A stretch of DNA of 64,000 bases from Geothrix sp. 21YS21S-2 (GTDB taxonomy: Bacteria > Acidobacteriota > Holophagae > Holophagales > Holophagaceae). Positions 34,562 through 43,314 of the stretch are shown piece after piece. Every line of letters begins with the position of its first letter. Positions within the stretch are counted from its first letter, which is position 1. Made by a program: the position numbers and the translations under genes. Under the pieces are notes generated by a model. That model saw only the letters and a list, made by a program, of their open reading frames with translations, did not search any database and had not been told where the DNA came from. The stretch covers positions 3,406,001 through 3,470,000 of the forward strand of contig NZ_CP132910.1 in NCBI RefSeq assembly GCF_030846775.1, read 5' to 3'.

Positions 34562-35685
34562 GCGAGCAGCTCCTTCATGGCGTCCAGGGTCGCCTGGATC
34601 TCGAGCGGGGTGGTGGAGAACCCGGGCGAAAAGCGCAGGGTGCCTCCGGCTTCCAGGGTCCCCAGGGTCCGATGGGCCGCGGGGGCGCAGTGGAGGCCCA
34701 CCCGGGTGCAGATGTCGCGCCTGTCCAGCTCCAGGGCCAGCTCGCCCAGGTCCCGGCCCTCGACGGTGATGGAGACCACGGGGGCCCGGTCCTCGCCGGG
34801 GCCGGGACCCTGGACGGCGACGGAGGGCAGTTCCAGGAGCCCGCGCACGAGGTCGTCGCACAGGGCCCGTTCCCGCAGGTGCAGGGCGGCGCCCTCGGAC
34901 TCCAGGAAGCGCAGCGCGGTCCAGAGGCCCGCAAGGCCGGGCACGTCGGGGGTGCCCGCCTCGAACCGGTCGGGAAGGATCCCGGGCTGGATCTCGCTCT
35001 CGGAGGCGCTGCCGGTGCCGCCCATGAGCCTCGGTTCGGGGCGGGCGCCGGGGCCCAGCAGGAGGCCGCCGGTGCCGGGCGGCCCCAGGAGGCCCTTGTG
35101 GCCGGAAAAGGCGACGTAGTCGCAGCCCCGGGGGATGGGCAGATGCCCCGCCGTCTGGCTTGCGTCCACGCAGATGGGCACGCCCAGGCGCCGGCACAGG
35201 TCCGCCACCTCGGCCACCGGGGTCAGGCAGCCGGTGACGTTGCTCGCGGCGGTCAGCACCAGGAGGTCGGGGGCCATCCACAGGGCGGCCTTGAGCTCGA
35301 CGGGATCGGGCCGGCCGCGGCCGTCGAAGGGGACCACCCGGACCCTCACGCCCCGGGTGGCCTCGAGGTGGCGCAGGGGCCGCATGACGGCATTGTGTTC
35401 CAGGGAGGAGACGGCGACGGTCCCGCCGTCCGGGACGCTGCCCAGGATGGCCAGGTTCAATGCCTCGGTGGCGTTCCGGGTGAAGACCAGGCGCTCGGCA
35501 TCGGTTCCGCCCAGGAACGCGGCGCAGGCCTCCCGGGCCCCGAAGAGGGTGCGGCTGGCGTCCCGGGCCAGCCTGTGGCTCGCCCTGCCCGGACTGCAGG
35601 CGCCCGAAGCCAGGCACGCCGCCACCGCCTCCGGCACGCCCGGCGCCTTGGGGTGGCTGGTGGCTGCGTTGTCCAGGTAGATCAC
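34558..35685 (-). CDS. Cysteine desulfurase / selenocysteine lyase-like enzyme
   Basis: 375 residues, class V aminotransferase fold. The PLP lysine is K197 in AFSGHKGLLG, the His/Asp pair is in LEHNAVMRP and VDASQTAGH, and the active-site cysteine is C333 in GLHCAPAAHRTLG, the pattern of SufS-like (group II) desulfurases. It should deliver sulfur or selenium from cysteine or selenocysteine to SelD, YedF or the molybdenum cofactor. It starts at a GTG overlapping the previous stop by four bases (GTGA) and overlaps selD in the same way, so it is dedicated to the selenium operon. Sulfur versus selenium preference is unknown. Confidence 0.9.
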   Translation of the reverse strand: MIYLDNAATSHPKAPGVPEAVAACLASGACSPGRASHRLARDASRTLFGAREACAAFLGGTDAERLVFTRNATEALNLAILGSVPDGGTVAVSSLEHNAVMRPLRHLEATRGVRVRVVPFDGRGRPDPVELKAALWMAPDLLVLTAASNVTGCLTPVAEVADLCRRLGVPICVDASQTAGHLPIPRGCDYVAFSGHKGLLGPPGTGGLLLGPGARPEPRLMGGTGSASESEIQPGILPDRFEAGTPDVPGLAGLWTALRFLESEGAALHLRERALCDDLVRGLLELPSVAVQGPGPGEDRAPVVSITVEGRDLGELALELDRRDICTRVGLHCAPAAHRTLGTLEAGGTLRFSPGFSTTPLEIQATLDAMKELLA

Positions 35686-36479
35686 GGCGCACCCAGCATG
35701 AGGAGAGCCTCCAGGACCCCGCCGGCGATGGCGCGCGCCTTGTCGGAGACGGAAAAGCAGTGTTCCCGCACGCACCTGGGATCCACGTCGGCCACCTTGA
35801 GTCCCGCCCGGGCCTCGAAGCCGGGCCGGATGAGGCCCCGCACGACACCGCCGATGGCCGAGGGCACGGGCTCGCCCCCGATGGCCAGCACCGGATCCCC
35901 GGCCGCCACCGTGTCCCCGATGGCGCAGAGGGCCTCCACCCTCCCCGCCCGGGGGGCGTGGATGACCCGCTCGGAGCCGTGGCCCGCGATGAGCCCGGGC
36001 ACGCCCGTGTTCGCCTCGGCGGAGCCGGAGAGGAGCACCCGGCCCAGGTCGTGGCCGCGGTTGGTCTCGACCACCGCGTGCGCGTCCACCCCGGCCGTGA
36101 AGCCGGGCCCGAGGGCCACCACCACGGGGGCCATCTCCAGGAAGGTGCCCAGGTTCCGCTTGGCGATGATGGCGTCCACCAGGGCCGCGGGCCGGAGCCG
36201 GGTCAGCAGGTCGCCGCGGGGGTCCTCGAGCACCGCCACCGGATCCCCCGGGGCCCATCGTTCCGGCAGGGCGTCGCACCGCAGGGCGCAGAGGCCCTCC
36301 ACCCGGGCGGAACCGTCGTACATGGCCTCCGAGAAGCTCACCGTTCGCCGGATGGCGCTGGGGTGGGCCGTTTCCAGGGCCACCACCCGGAACCCGGCGC
36401 GCACGAGGCGCAGGATCACCCCCGTGGCCAGGTCTCCGGCCCCACGCACCACCACAAGCCGGCCTTCGATCATCGTCAC
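35682..36479 (-). CDS. yqeB: YqeB/EF2563-type selenium-dependent molybdenum hydroxylase system protein
   Basis: 265 residues. It starts with a Rossmann-like VVVRGAGDLATGVILRLVRAGF and continues ALETAHPSAIRRTVSFSEAMYDG, the recognisable opening of the YqeB/EF2563 family, which marks genomes with selenium-dependent molybdenum hydroxylases. Later VVVALGPGFTAGVDAHAVVET and a lipoyl/biotinyl-like segment (HAPRAGRVEALCAIGDTVAAGDP) are seen. It probably helps install selenium in the molybdenum cofactor; the reaction is not known. ATG and TGA overlaps of four bases link it to yqeC upstream and the desulfurase downstream. Confidence 0.9.
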   Translation of the reverse strand: MTMIEGRLVVVRGAGDLATGVILRLVRAGFRVVALETAHPSAIRRTVSFSEAMYDGSARVEGLCALRCDALPERWAPGDPVAVLEDPRGDLLTRLRPAALVDAIIAKRNLGTFLEMAPVVVALGPGFTAGVDAHAVVETNRGHDLGRVLLSGSAEANTGVPGLIAGHGSERVIHAPRAGRVEALCAIGDTVAAGDPVLAIGGEPVPSAIGGVVRGLIRPGFEARAGLKVADVDPRCVREHCFSVSDKARAIAGGVLEALLMLGAP

Positions 36480-37222
36480 GGGGCGTCCTCCTCAACGAGG
36501 ATGACGCCATCGGGGGCCAGGAGGGAACCCAGCAGGACGCGGCCCGGGAAAAGCCCGGCCAGGGGCGGGAGGGCGCCGAGCGTATCGGCCTTGTTCAAGA
36601 GAAGGACCCGGGCGCCCCGGGCGTCCTTGAAGAGGCCCCGGGGGTGCCGGACCAGGGCGGCCAGGTGCTCCCAGCGGATGGGTTCAAGGGGAGCGCAGCC
36701 CGTGATTTCCGCGAAAAGCCCCGGGCGGTGGGCCACGGTCCCGTCCAGGGGCCGGCCCAGGCAGTCCAGCCCGACGACGCCCACCACCAGGTCCGTGCCC
36801 GGAGGCAGCACGGGTTCGTGGGGGGCCGGGGCCTTGACCGGCAGGCGCCGGGAGCCGTCGGCCTCCACCAGGACCAGGCCCCAGGACCCGCGCAGGACAG
36901 GGATCCAGGACGGGTGGATGCCCTTGACCTTGCCGGGGGCGTCGGCCTCCCGGGCCATGAGGATCGTGAGGCCGGGGGCCGCGGGGGGCACGGGGCCGCC
37001 GGTGAAGGGGCCTTCCAGGGCCGGGTCGAAGACCATCCTGCCCTCCCGGCCCGGTTCCAGGCGCGGGTCGGCGAGGTGGGTGGTGGTGGTGAGGAGCACG
37101 GGGCGGGGGGCCAGCTCCCGGGCCAGGCGGAACAGGGCCGTGGTCTTGCCCCCTGCGCCCACGAACGCGATGACCCCCCTGCCATCCGGCAACAGGGGCA
37201 GCAGGGCGTCCGCGAGGTTCAT
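36476..37222 (-). CDS. yqeC: YqeC-type selenium-dependent hydroxylase accessory protein
   Basis: 248 residues. A P-loop-like VGAGGKTTALFRLA at about 21-34, followed by TTTTHLADPR, VLVEADGSRRLPVKAPAPHEPV and GLDCLGRPL, is the signature of the YqeC family. The protein is presumably a nucleotide-binding maturation factor that works with YqeB. The ATG overlaps the preceding XdhC-like stop by four bases. A nearby LNKADTLG stretch resembles a G-protein NKxD motif, so GTP is possible as cofactor. Confidence 0.88.
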   Translation of the reverse strand: MNLADALLPLLPDGRGVIAFVGAGGKTTALFRLARELAPRPVLLTTTTHLADPRLEPGREGRMVFDPALEGPFTGGPVPPAAPGLTILMAREADAPGKVKGIHPSWIPVLRGSWGLVLVEADGSRRLPVKAPAPHEPVLPPGTDLVVGVVGLDCLGRPLDGTVAHRPGLFAEITGCAPLEPIRWEHLAALVRHPRGLFKDARGARVLLLNKADTLGALPPLAGLFPGRVLLGSLLAPDGVILVEEDAP

Positions 37223-38259
37223 GGGGTGCCGCGCCGGGCCTTCCGGGCCGGAATGCGCGCCTGGATCCAGGCGGCGTCGCGGCGCACCGCGATGAGTTCC
37301 CCGGCGATGGCGACGGCCAGCTCCTCCGGGGTCTCGGCCCCGATCTCCAGGCCGATGGGGGCGCACAGGGCCTCCACCTTGCGGGCGTCGAAGCCCTCCG
37401 AGGCGACCTGGGCCAGCACGAGCCGGGTCTTGCGGGAGCTGCCCATGAAGCCGGCGTAGCGGTAGGTCCGGCCCAGCACCGCGCGCACGCACTCCAGGTC
37501 GCAGAGGTGGCCCCGGGTGACGATCACCACGTAGGTGGAGGGGTCGAAGGCATAGCGCTCCACGATGGAGGCGAAGGCGCCGCAGAGGGTGGCCGTGCCC
37601 GCGGGGAACCGCTCCGGCTCCACATACTCCGGACGGTCGTCGCCCACGGTCACCCTAAAGCCCAGCCCCGGCGCCAGGGCCGCCAGGGCGCGGCCCACGT
37701 GGCCCCCGCCCAGGATGAGGAGCTTCTCCCGGGGAAGGACGGGATCGAAGAAGAGGCCTTCGGCCTCGGCCAGCACCGGGTGCCCGGAGGCCAGGGCGTG
37801 GGCGGCCATGGCGGGGTCGGCGCCCTCCACCCGGCCGTGGGCCCAGGCGCCCGCGGAATCCAGGACACCCGCCTCGCCCGTGGCGAGGCGCTTGACCAGG
37901 ACGATCCGCTCCCCGCGCTCGAGCAGCGCGAGGGCGGCCCGGTAGGGCGCCGCGTCGGCCAGGGGCTCCACGAGGATCCGGCTGGTGCCCCCGCAGACCA
38001 TGGCGGGCCCCTCGGCCTCCATGCCCTGCATGTCGATCTCGAGGATGAGCGGGGCCGCGCCTCCCAGGTTCTCCCGGCAGGCCGCCAGGACCAGGGACTC
38101 GCCGCGCCCGCCGCCCACGGACCCCATCACCAGGCCCCCGGGCCCGGCCAGGAGCATGGAGCCCGCGTGCCGCGGGGCGGAGCCCTTCACCTTGAGGACG
38201 GTGCAGAGGACGCGCGGTTCTCCCGCCGAAGCGAGGGCCCTGACGATCTCGAGGCTCAT
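37219..38259 (-). CDS. XdhC/CoxI-family molybdenum-hydroxylase maturation protein
   Basis: 346 residues. The N-terminal domain has LCTVLKVKGSAPRHAGSMLL and MVCGGTSRILVEPL (the conserved CGG); the C-terminal Rossmann domain has LILGGGHVGRALAALA near 186 and YAGFMGSSRKT, then ETPEELAVAIAGELIA. This is the standard XdhC layout, expected to deliver the matured molybdenum cofactor to the hydroxylase encoded just upstream. The ATG overlaps the hydroxylase stop by four bases. It is more canonical than the second XdhC-family protein at 10584-11666. Confidence 0.92.
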   Translation of the reverse strand: MSLEIVRALASAGEPRVLCTVLKVKGSAPRHAGSMLLAGPGGLVMGSVGGGRGESLVLAACRENLGGAAPLILEIDMQGMEAEGPAMVCGGTSRILVEPLADAAPYRAALALLERGERIVLVKRLATGEAGVLDSAGAWAHGRVEGADPAMAAHALASGHPVLAEAEGLFFDPVLPREKLLILGGGHVGRALAALAPGLGFRVTVGDDRPEYVEPERFPAGTATLCGAFASIVERYAFDPSTYVVIVTRGHLCDLECVRAVLGRTYRYAGFMGSSRKTRLVLAQVASEGFDARKVEALCAPIGLEIGAETPEELAVAIAGELIAVRRDAAWIQARIPARKARRGTP

Positions 38260-40820
38260 CCCTTCTTCCGGGTGTAGGGCGTGCCCGCCAGGGGCAGGTC
38301 CACCCGGAACACGCCGTCCCGGTGGAAGTAGGCCCCGGCCACGGCCGGCGCGGTGGGGATGGTGGTGATCTCGCCCAGGCCCTTGGCGCCGTAGGCCAGG
38401 GGATCCGGGTTCTTCTCCACGATGATGGACTGGATGGGCGGCACGTTGGCGGCCTTGAACAGGCCCAGGGTGCCGTACTTGGCCATCACCTCGCCGTCCT
38501 TGAGCGGGAAGTCCTCGGTCAGGGCGTAGCCCAGGCCCATGACGACGCCCCCTTCGATCTGGCCTTCCACCTGGGTGGGGTTGATGGCCTTGCCGATGTC
38601 GTGGGCCGCCACGACCTTCTCGAGCCGGCCGGCCGCGTCCAGGAGCACCACCTGGGTGGCGTAGGAGTAGGCGACGTGGCTGACGGGATTGGGCTTGTCC
38701 GAGGCGAAGGGATCGGTGACGCCGTTGTACTCGCGGTAGTATTCCCGGCCTTCCAGCTGTTCGAGGGTGTGGCCTTCCAGGTCCAGCTTCAGGTCCTGGG
38801 CGGCGAGGCGCGCGGCCTCGCCGTTGAAGACGGTCTGGCGGCTGGCGGTGGTGGTGCCGCCGTTGGGGGAGTTCGAGGTGTCGGGGGTGGCCACCCGGAT
38901 CTGGCCCCAGGAGAGCCCCGAGGCGTTGGCCACGAACTGCATGAGCACCGAGGCGAGGCCCTGGCCGATGCACGCGGCGCTGGTGTAGATGACGGCCTGG
39001 CCGTCTTGCACGCGGATGCGCACCCGGCCCACGTCCGACAGCCCCACGCCGATGCCGGCGTTCTTCATGGCGCAGGCGATGCCGGCGTCGGGGCGCTGCT
39101 CGCAGAGATCCTTGACGGCCAGGAGCGTCTCCTTGAGCGCGGTGCCCGCGTCCACGATCTGGCCGTTGGGGAGCACGTCCCCGGGCTCCACGGCGTTGAG
39201 CCAGCGGATCTGCCAGGGGGTGAGCCCGACTTCCTTGGCCAGCAGCGTGATGCAGGACTCCATGGCGAAGCAGGACTGGGTGACGCCGAAGCCCCGGAAG
39301 GCCCCTCCCGGGGGGTTGTTGGTGTAGACGCCCGTGCCCACGATGTCCACGTTGGGGATCTTGTAGGGCCCCGCGGCGTGGGTGCAGGCCCGCTGCAGCA
39401 CCGGCCCGCCCAGGCTCGCGTAGGCGCCGGTGTCCTCCAGGAGGTGCGCCTTCACGGCCGTGATGCGGCCCTGGGCGTCGGCGGCCACGGTGTACTCCAT
39501 CTCGAAGGCGTGGCGCTTGGGGTGCACCTTCAGGCTCTCCTGCCGGCCCAGGGTGACCTTCACCGGGACCTTCAGGTGGTTGGCCAGGAGCGCGGCGTGG
39601 TGCTGGACGATGAGGTCCTCCTTGCCGCCGAAGCCGCCGCCCACGTAGGCGCTGATGACCTTGACCTGCTCCGGGCCCACGCCCAGGACGCCGATGATGC
39701 CCTTGTGGTCGTCGTAGATGCTCTGGGTGCCGGTGTAGACCGTGAGGGTGCCGTCGGCCTCGGGCACCGCCAGGGCGCTCTCGGGCTCCATGAAGGCGTG
39801 CTCGGTCTCCGGCGTGTTGAAGGTCTTGACGATGAGGTGGGCGGCCTCGGCGATGGCCTTGTCCGGATCGCCGCGGCGCAGGACGGTCTTGGCCAGGAGG
39901 TTGCCCTTGGGGTGGAGCCTGGGGGCGTCCTCGTCCAGGGCGCGCCGGGGGTCCGTGAGGGGCTTGAGCTCCTCGTAGTCCAGCTTGATCATGGCCACGG
40001 CGGCCTTGGCCTGGGCCCGGGTCTCGGCGGCCACCAGGGCGATGGCGTCGCCCACGTAGCGGGTCGCCTCGCCCACGGCGATCATGGCGGGCCAGTCGTG
40101 GATGATGTGGCCCTGGTGGCGCTCCCCGGGCACGTCCGCGGCGGTGAGGACCGCCTTGACGCCCGGCATGGCCAGGGCTTCGGTGGCGTCGATGCCCTTG
40201 ACGAGCACCCGGGCCTTGGGGGGACGCAGCACGGCGCCGTGCAGCATGCCCGGGCGCCTCATGTCGTCCACGTAGAGCCCGGTGCCCAGGGCCTTGTCCC
40301 GGGCGTCGGTGCGGCAGATGCGCTCGCCCACGGCCAGGGCCATGTCGGAATCGGCGGGGACGGCGGTGCCTTCGCGCAGCATCTTCGCGGCGTTGAGCAC
40401 GGCCTTCTCGATCTTCACGTAGCCGGTGCACCGGCACATGTTCTGGGCCAGGGCCTTGGTGACCTCCTCGGGCTTCGGATCGGGGTTCACGTCCAGCAGG
40501 CCCTTGGTGCTGATGAGCATGCCGGGCATGCAGAAGCCGCACTGCACGGCGCCGGCGTCGGCGTAGGACCAGCCCAGGACCTCCTTCTCGCGGGGGCTCA
40601 GGCCCTCCACGGTGACGACCTTCTTGCCGTCCAGCTTGTCCATCTTGAACAGGCAGGCCCGGGAGGCCTTGCCGTCGATGAGGACCATGCAGGATCCGCA
40701 GGCGCCTTCCGAGCAGCCGTTCTTCACGGAGGTGATGTTCAGTTCCTCCCGGAGGAACTCCAGGAGGTTCATGTCCTTCGACGTGACGATTTCCCGGCCG
40801 TTTACCTGGAGCGTGGACAT
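38256..40820 (-). CDS. Fused Fe-S/molybdenum hydroxylase (selenium-dependent xanthine-dehydrogenase type)
   Basis: 854 residues. Residues 1-150 hold two [2Fe-2S] sites: C36/C41/C44/C56 (plant-ferredoxin type) and C94/C97/C129/C131. The rest is the molybdopterin domain (from about 160, RTDARDKALGTGLYVDDM; later GGGFGGKEDL, PPGGAFRGFGV and the catalytic-Glu region AKGLGEITT). There is no FAD domain. Size and order match the 'selenium-dependent molybdenum hydroxylase' fusion family, which acts on purines such as xanthine. No in-frame UGA is present, so selenium would be a cofactor ligand and not selenocysteine. The ATG at 40820 has AAGG six bases before it. Confidence 0.92.
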   Translation of the reverse strand: MSTLQVNGREIVTSKDMNLLEFLREELNITSVKNGCSEGACGSCMVLIDGKASRACLFKMDKLDGKKVVTVEGLSPREKEVLGWSYADAGAVQCGFCMPGMLISTKGLLDVNPDPKPEEVTKALAQNMCRCTGYVKIEKAVLNAAKMLREGTAVPADSDMALAVGERICRTDARDKALGTGLYVDDMRRPGMLHGAVLRPPKARVLVKGIDATEALAMPGVKAVLTAADVPGERHQGHIIHDWPAMIAVGEATRYVGDAIALVAAETRAQAKAAVAMIKLDYEELKPLTDPRRALDEDAPRLHPKGNLLAKTVLRRGDPDKAIAEAAHLIVKTFNTPETEHAFMEPESALAVPEADGTLTVYTGTQSIYDDHKGIIGVLGVGPEQVKVISAYVGGGFGGKEDLIVQHHAALLANHLKVPVKVTLGRQESLKVHPKRHAFEMEYTVAADAQGRITAVKAHLLEDTGAYASLGGPVLQRACTHAAGPYKIPNVDIVGTGVYTNNPPGGAFRGFGVTQSCFAMESCITLLAKEVGLTPWQIRWLNAVEPGDVLPNGQIVDAGTALKETLLAVKDLCEQRPDAGIACAMKNAGIGVGLSDVGRVRIRVQDGQAVIYTSAACIGQGLASVLMQFVANASGLSWGQIRVATPDTSNSPNGGTTTASRQTVFNGEAARLAAQDLKLDLEGHTLEQLEGREYYREYNGVTDPFASDKPNPVSHVAYSYATQVVLLDAAGRLEKVVAAHDIGKAINPTQVEGQIEGGVVMGLGYALTEDFPLKDGEVMAKYGTLGLFKAANVPPIQSIIVEKNPDPLAYGAKGLGEITTIPTAPAVAGAYFHRDGVFRVDLPLAGTPYTRKKG

Positions 40821-40889
40821 GTCGTCGCCTTTCACTGGGTGGCCCCAGTTTACCGCAGGTGGGTTTTTTTCACTCGTGGGTAAATTTTT

Positions 40890-41267
40890 TTATGACGGGA
40901 AGTCCAGCTTCTCGTAGCGGGGGTAGCCCAGCTCCACCCACTCCTCCTTCCCGGACCGGATGATGTTGCCGAAGATGAAGATCAGGGGCGGGCTGGACAG
41001 GTCCCCGGGGTGCACGCCGATGATCCAGGGGTGCTGCTCGTTGAGGCGGTAGTCCTCGGTGGAGCCGATGCGCTCCCGCAGGCCGTCCATGTAGGCCGAC
41101 GCGTAGGCCAGGGCCGACTCGGCCGACAGCACCTGCATGCCCTCGGCGTGGAAGGTCCGGCCGGTGTTGCTGCGCAGGAACAGGGCGGGCTCGGGGAGGA
41201 CGCGCACCAGGGAGGTGGGGTACGTGCGGCGGAGGGTGTCCAGCAGGGTCTCGAGATTGGGTTCCAT
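40890..41267 (-). CDS. Hypothetical protein between the ABC importer and the molybdenum hydroxylase
   Basis: 125 residues, no signal peptide or membrane helix. The sequence (a helical N-terminus with LETLLDTLRRTYPTS, a YASAYMDGLRERIG helix, then LIFIFGNIIRSGKEEW) suggests a small soluble alpha/beta protein, not one I recognise. It starts two bases after the second permease stop and precedes the hydroxylase by 69 bases, so it is likely co-transcribed with both. A role in purine sensing or transport regulation is possible but unsupported. Confidence 0.6.
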   Translation of the reverse strand: MEPNLETLLDTLRRTYPTSLVRVLPEPALFLRSNTGRTFHAEGMQVLSAESALAYASAYMDGLRERIGSTEDYRLNEQHPWIIGVHPGDLSSPPLIFIFGNIIRSGKEEWVELGYPRYEKLDFPS

Positions 41268-41269
41268 GC

Positions 41270-42217
41270 TCAATACCTCATTTCGCGGTTGAAGGGGACG
41301 CCCAGGTGCGTGGGACCCCGCATGCGGGCCTTGCGGGCCAGGGAGAGCACCAGGATGACCAGGACGTAGGGGAGCATCACGGCGAATTCGTAGGGGAACT
41401 TGATGCCGGCCACCTGGATGGCGAGCTGCAGCGACTGGGCCAGGCTGAAGAGCAGCGCGCCGCCCAGGACGCCCAGGGGGCTCCAGCGCCCGAAGTACAC
41501 CAGGGCCACGGCGATGAATCCTCGCCCCGCCACCAGGTCGTCCGCAAACATCTTGGCCTGGCAGAGGGAGAGGTAGGCGCCGCCCAGGCCGGCCATGGCC
41601 CCGCCCACCATGAGCGCCTGGTACCGCACCCGGTTCACGTTGATGCCCATGCTGTCCGCCGCCCGGGGCTCGGTGCCCGCGGCCCGCACCTTCAGGCCCC
41701 AGGGGGTCTTGAAGAGGAGGTACCAGCTGGCCGGGACCATGAGGAAGGCGATGTAGACCATGGGGTTGTGGTTGAAGAGGATGCCCCCGAGGAAGGGGAT
41801 GCGGGAGAGGCCGGGGATGGCCCAGGCCGCCAGGCCCTCCACGCCGGTCACTCCGCCGACGAAGTGCCGGAAGAGGGTGCCGGCCACGCCCCAGCCCAGC
41901 ATCTGCAGGCCGATGCCCGCGATGCCCTGCTCGGCCCGGAAGGTCACCGTGACCAGGGCGAAGAGGAGGCCCAGGACGACCCCGGCCGCCGCCGCGACCG
42001 CGAAGCCGATGACGATGCCGTAGGGGGCCAGGGGGCCGGTCTTGAGGTAGAAGGCCGGAAGGAAGCCCAGGAAGGCGCCCATGCACATGATGCCCTCGCA
42101 GCCCAGGTTGAAGACCCCGGCGCGCTGGTTGAACATCTCGCCCAGGGAGGCCAGCAGCAGCGCCACGGAGAAGGGCACGCCCAGCGACAGGATGTTGTAG
42201 ACGAGGTCGTGGCTCAT
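41270..42217 (-). CDS. ABC transporter permease (BMP/purine-nucleoside type, second subunit)
   Basis: 315 residues with about nine hydrophobic segments. The opening (VPFSVALLLASLGEMFNQRAGVFNLGCEGIM) and later GLQMLGWGVAGTLF, KVRAAGTEPRAADSMGINV are typical of the second permease (YufQ/RbsC-like) of BMP-family nucleoside importers. It pairs with the permease upstream, whose stop it overlaps by four bases (ATGA). Together with the ATPase and binding protein it forms one inner-membrane importer. Confidence 0.9.
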   Translation of the reverse strand: MSHDLVYNILSLGVPFSVALLLASLGEMFNQRAGVFNLGCEGIMCMGAFLGFLPAFYLKTGPLAPYGIVIGFAVAAAAGVVLGLLFALVTVTFRAEQGIAGIGLQMLGWGVAGTLFRHFVGGVTGVEGLAAWAIPGLSRIPFLGGILFNHNPMVYIAFLMVPASWYLLFKTPWGLKVRAAGTEPRAADSMGINVNRVRYQALMVGGAMAGLGGAYLSLCQAKMFADDLVAGRGFIAVALVYFGRWSPLGVLGGALLFSLAQSLQLAIQVAGIKFPYEFAVMLPYVLVILVLSLARKARMRGPTHLGVPFNREMRY

Positions 42218-43314
42218 GAGGGTTCTCCCGCGTCGGGCTTCCGGAACCGGGCGAAGAACCGCGCCGCCCGTTCCTGCGCGTAGGGGTTGTTGAGATACAT
42301 CTTGGCCGAGACGATGCAGAGGATGAGCACGCCCATGAGGACGAGGATCATGTTGGCGGGGACGCCCGCGGACCTCTGGGTCATGTCGGATCCCACCAGG
42401 AGGAGCCCGAAGAAGAAGGCCGCCGGCACGATGCCCGCGGGGTGCAGGGCCCCGAAGAGCGCCACCACGATGCCCGCGAAGCCATAGCCCGAGGTGATGT
42501 TCTCGATGGCGCGGTGGTGGACGCCGCTCACCTCCACGGCCCCGGCGATGCCCGCGAAGGCGCCCGACAGGCACATGGCCGCCACCAGGGAGCCCGGCAC
42601 GTTGATGCCGGCGTAGCGCGCGGCCTTGGCCTCGGCGCCCGCCGCCCGGAGACGGAAGCCCCAGGTGGTGCGCCACAGGAGGAACCACACGCACACGCAG
42701 AGCACGAGGGCGAGGATGAGCCCCATGTGGAGCCGGGTGCCGGGCACGAGCCGGTCCAGGAAGGCGGCCTCGGGGAGGCGCATGGACTGCGGCGTGCCCG
42801 AGCCCGTCTCCAGCTCGCCCGGGTCGATCATGGGCCCCCGCAGGAAGAAGGTGTAGAACTGGGCGGCGATGTAGTTGAGCATCACCGTGGAGAGGATCTC
42901 GTTGACCCCCAGGCGGGCCCGGAGGGTTCCGGCGATGGCGGCCCAGAAAGCGCCTCCCGCGGCTCCGGCCAGGATCACCAGGGGCAGCAGGACGGCCTTG
43001 GGCCAGGCGGGCAGGGCCAGGGCGGTGGCCGTGGCGGCCAGGATGCCGATGAGCATCTGCCCCTCGGCGCCGATGTTGATGATGCCGCTCCGGAACGCGA
43101 TGGCGATGCCCAGCGCCACCAGGATGAGGGGCACGGCCCGCACGAGGATCTCGGTGAGGCCGAAGACGTCCTTGAAGGGCCCCGTGAAGATCGTCACGAA
43201 GGTGTCCACGGGGCTGGCCCCGATGGCGGTGAGCACCAGGGCCGCGCCCAGGGCCGCCGCCAGGGCGGCCAGGACCACGATGGAGCTGCCGTAGAGGAGC
43301 TTGAAACGGTTCAT
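42214..43314 (-). CDS. ABC transporter permease (BMP/purine-nucleoside type, first subunit)
   Basis: 366 residues with about ten predicted membrane helices. Landmarks are RAVPLILVALGIAIAFRSGI, NIGAEGQMLIG and VNEILSTVMLNYIAAQF, then RAAGAEAKAARYAGINV, the coupling-loop region of the YufP-type permease. It forms the channel with the second permease. The ATG overlaps the ATPase stop by four bases. Confidence 0.9.
   Translation of the reverse strand: MNRFKLLYGSSIVVLAALAAALGAALVLTAIGASPVDTFVTIFTGPFKDVFGLTEILVRAVPLILVALGIAIAFRSGIINIGAEGQMLIGILAATATALALPAWPKAVLLPLVILAGAAGGAFWAAIAGTLRARLGVNEILSTVMLNYIAAQFYTFFLRGPMIDPGELETGSGTPQSMRLPEAAFLDRLVPGTRLHMGLILALVLCVCVWFLLWRTTWGFRLRAAGAEAKAARYAGINVPGSLVAAMCLSGAFAGIAGAVEVSGVHHRAIENITSGYGFAGIVVALFGALHPAGIVPAAFFFGLLLVGSDMTQRSAGVPANMILVLMGVLILCIVSAKMYLNNPYAQERAARFFARFRKPDAGEPS

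Noticed and set aside
38256..40820. Selenocysteine in the molybdenum hydroxylase
   Set aside because: The frame has no internal UGA and no SECIS-like need; selenium is expected as a cofactor ligand instead, which fits the SelD-YedF-YqeB context.
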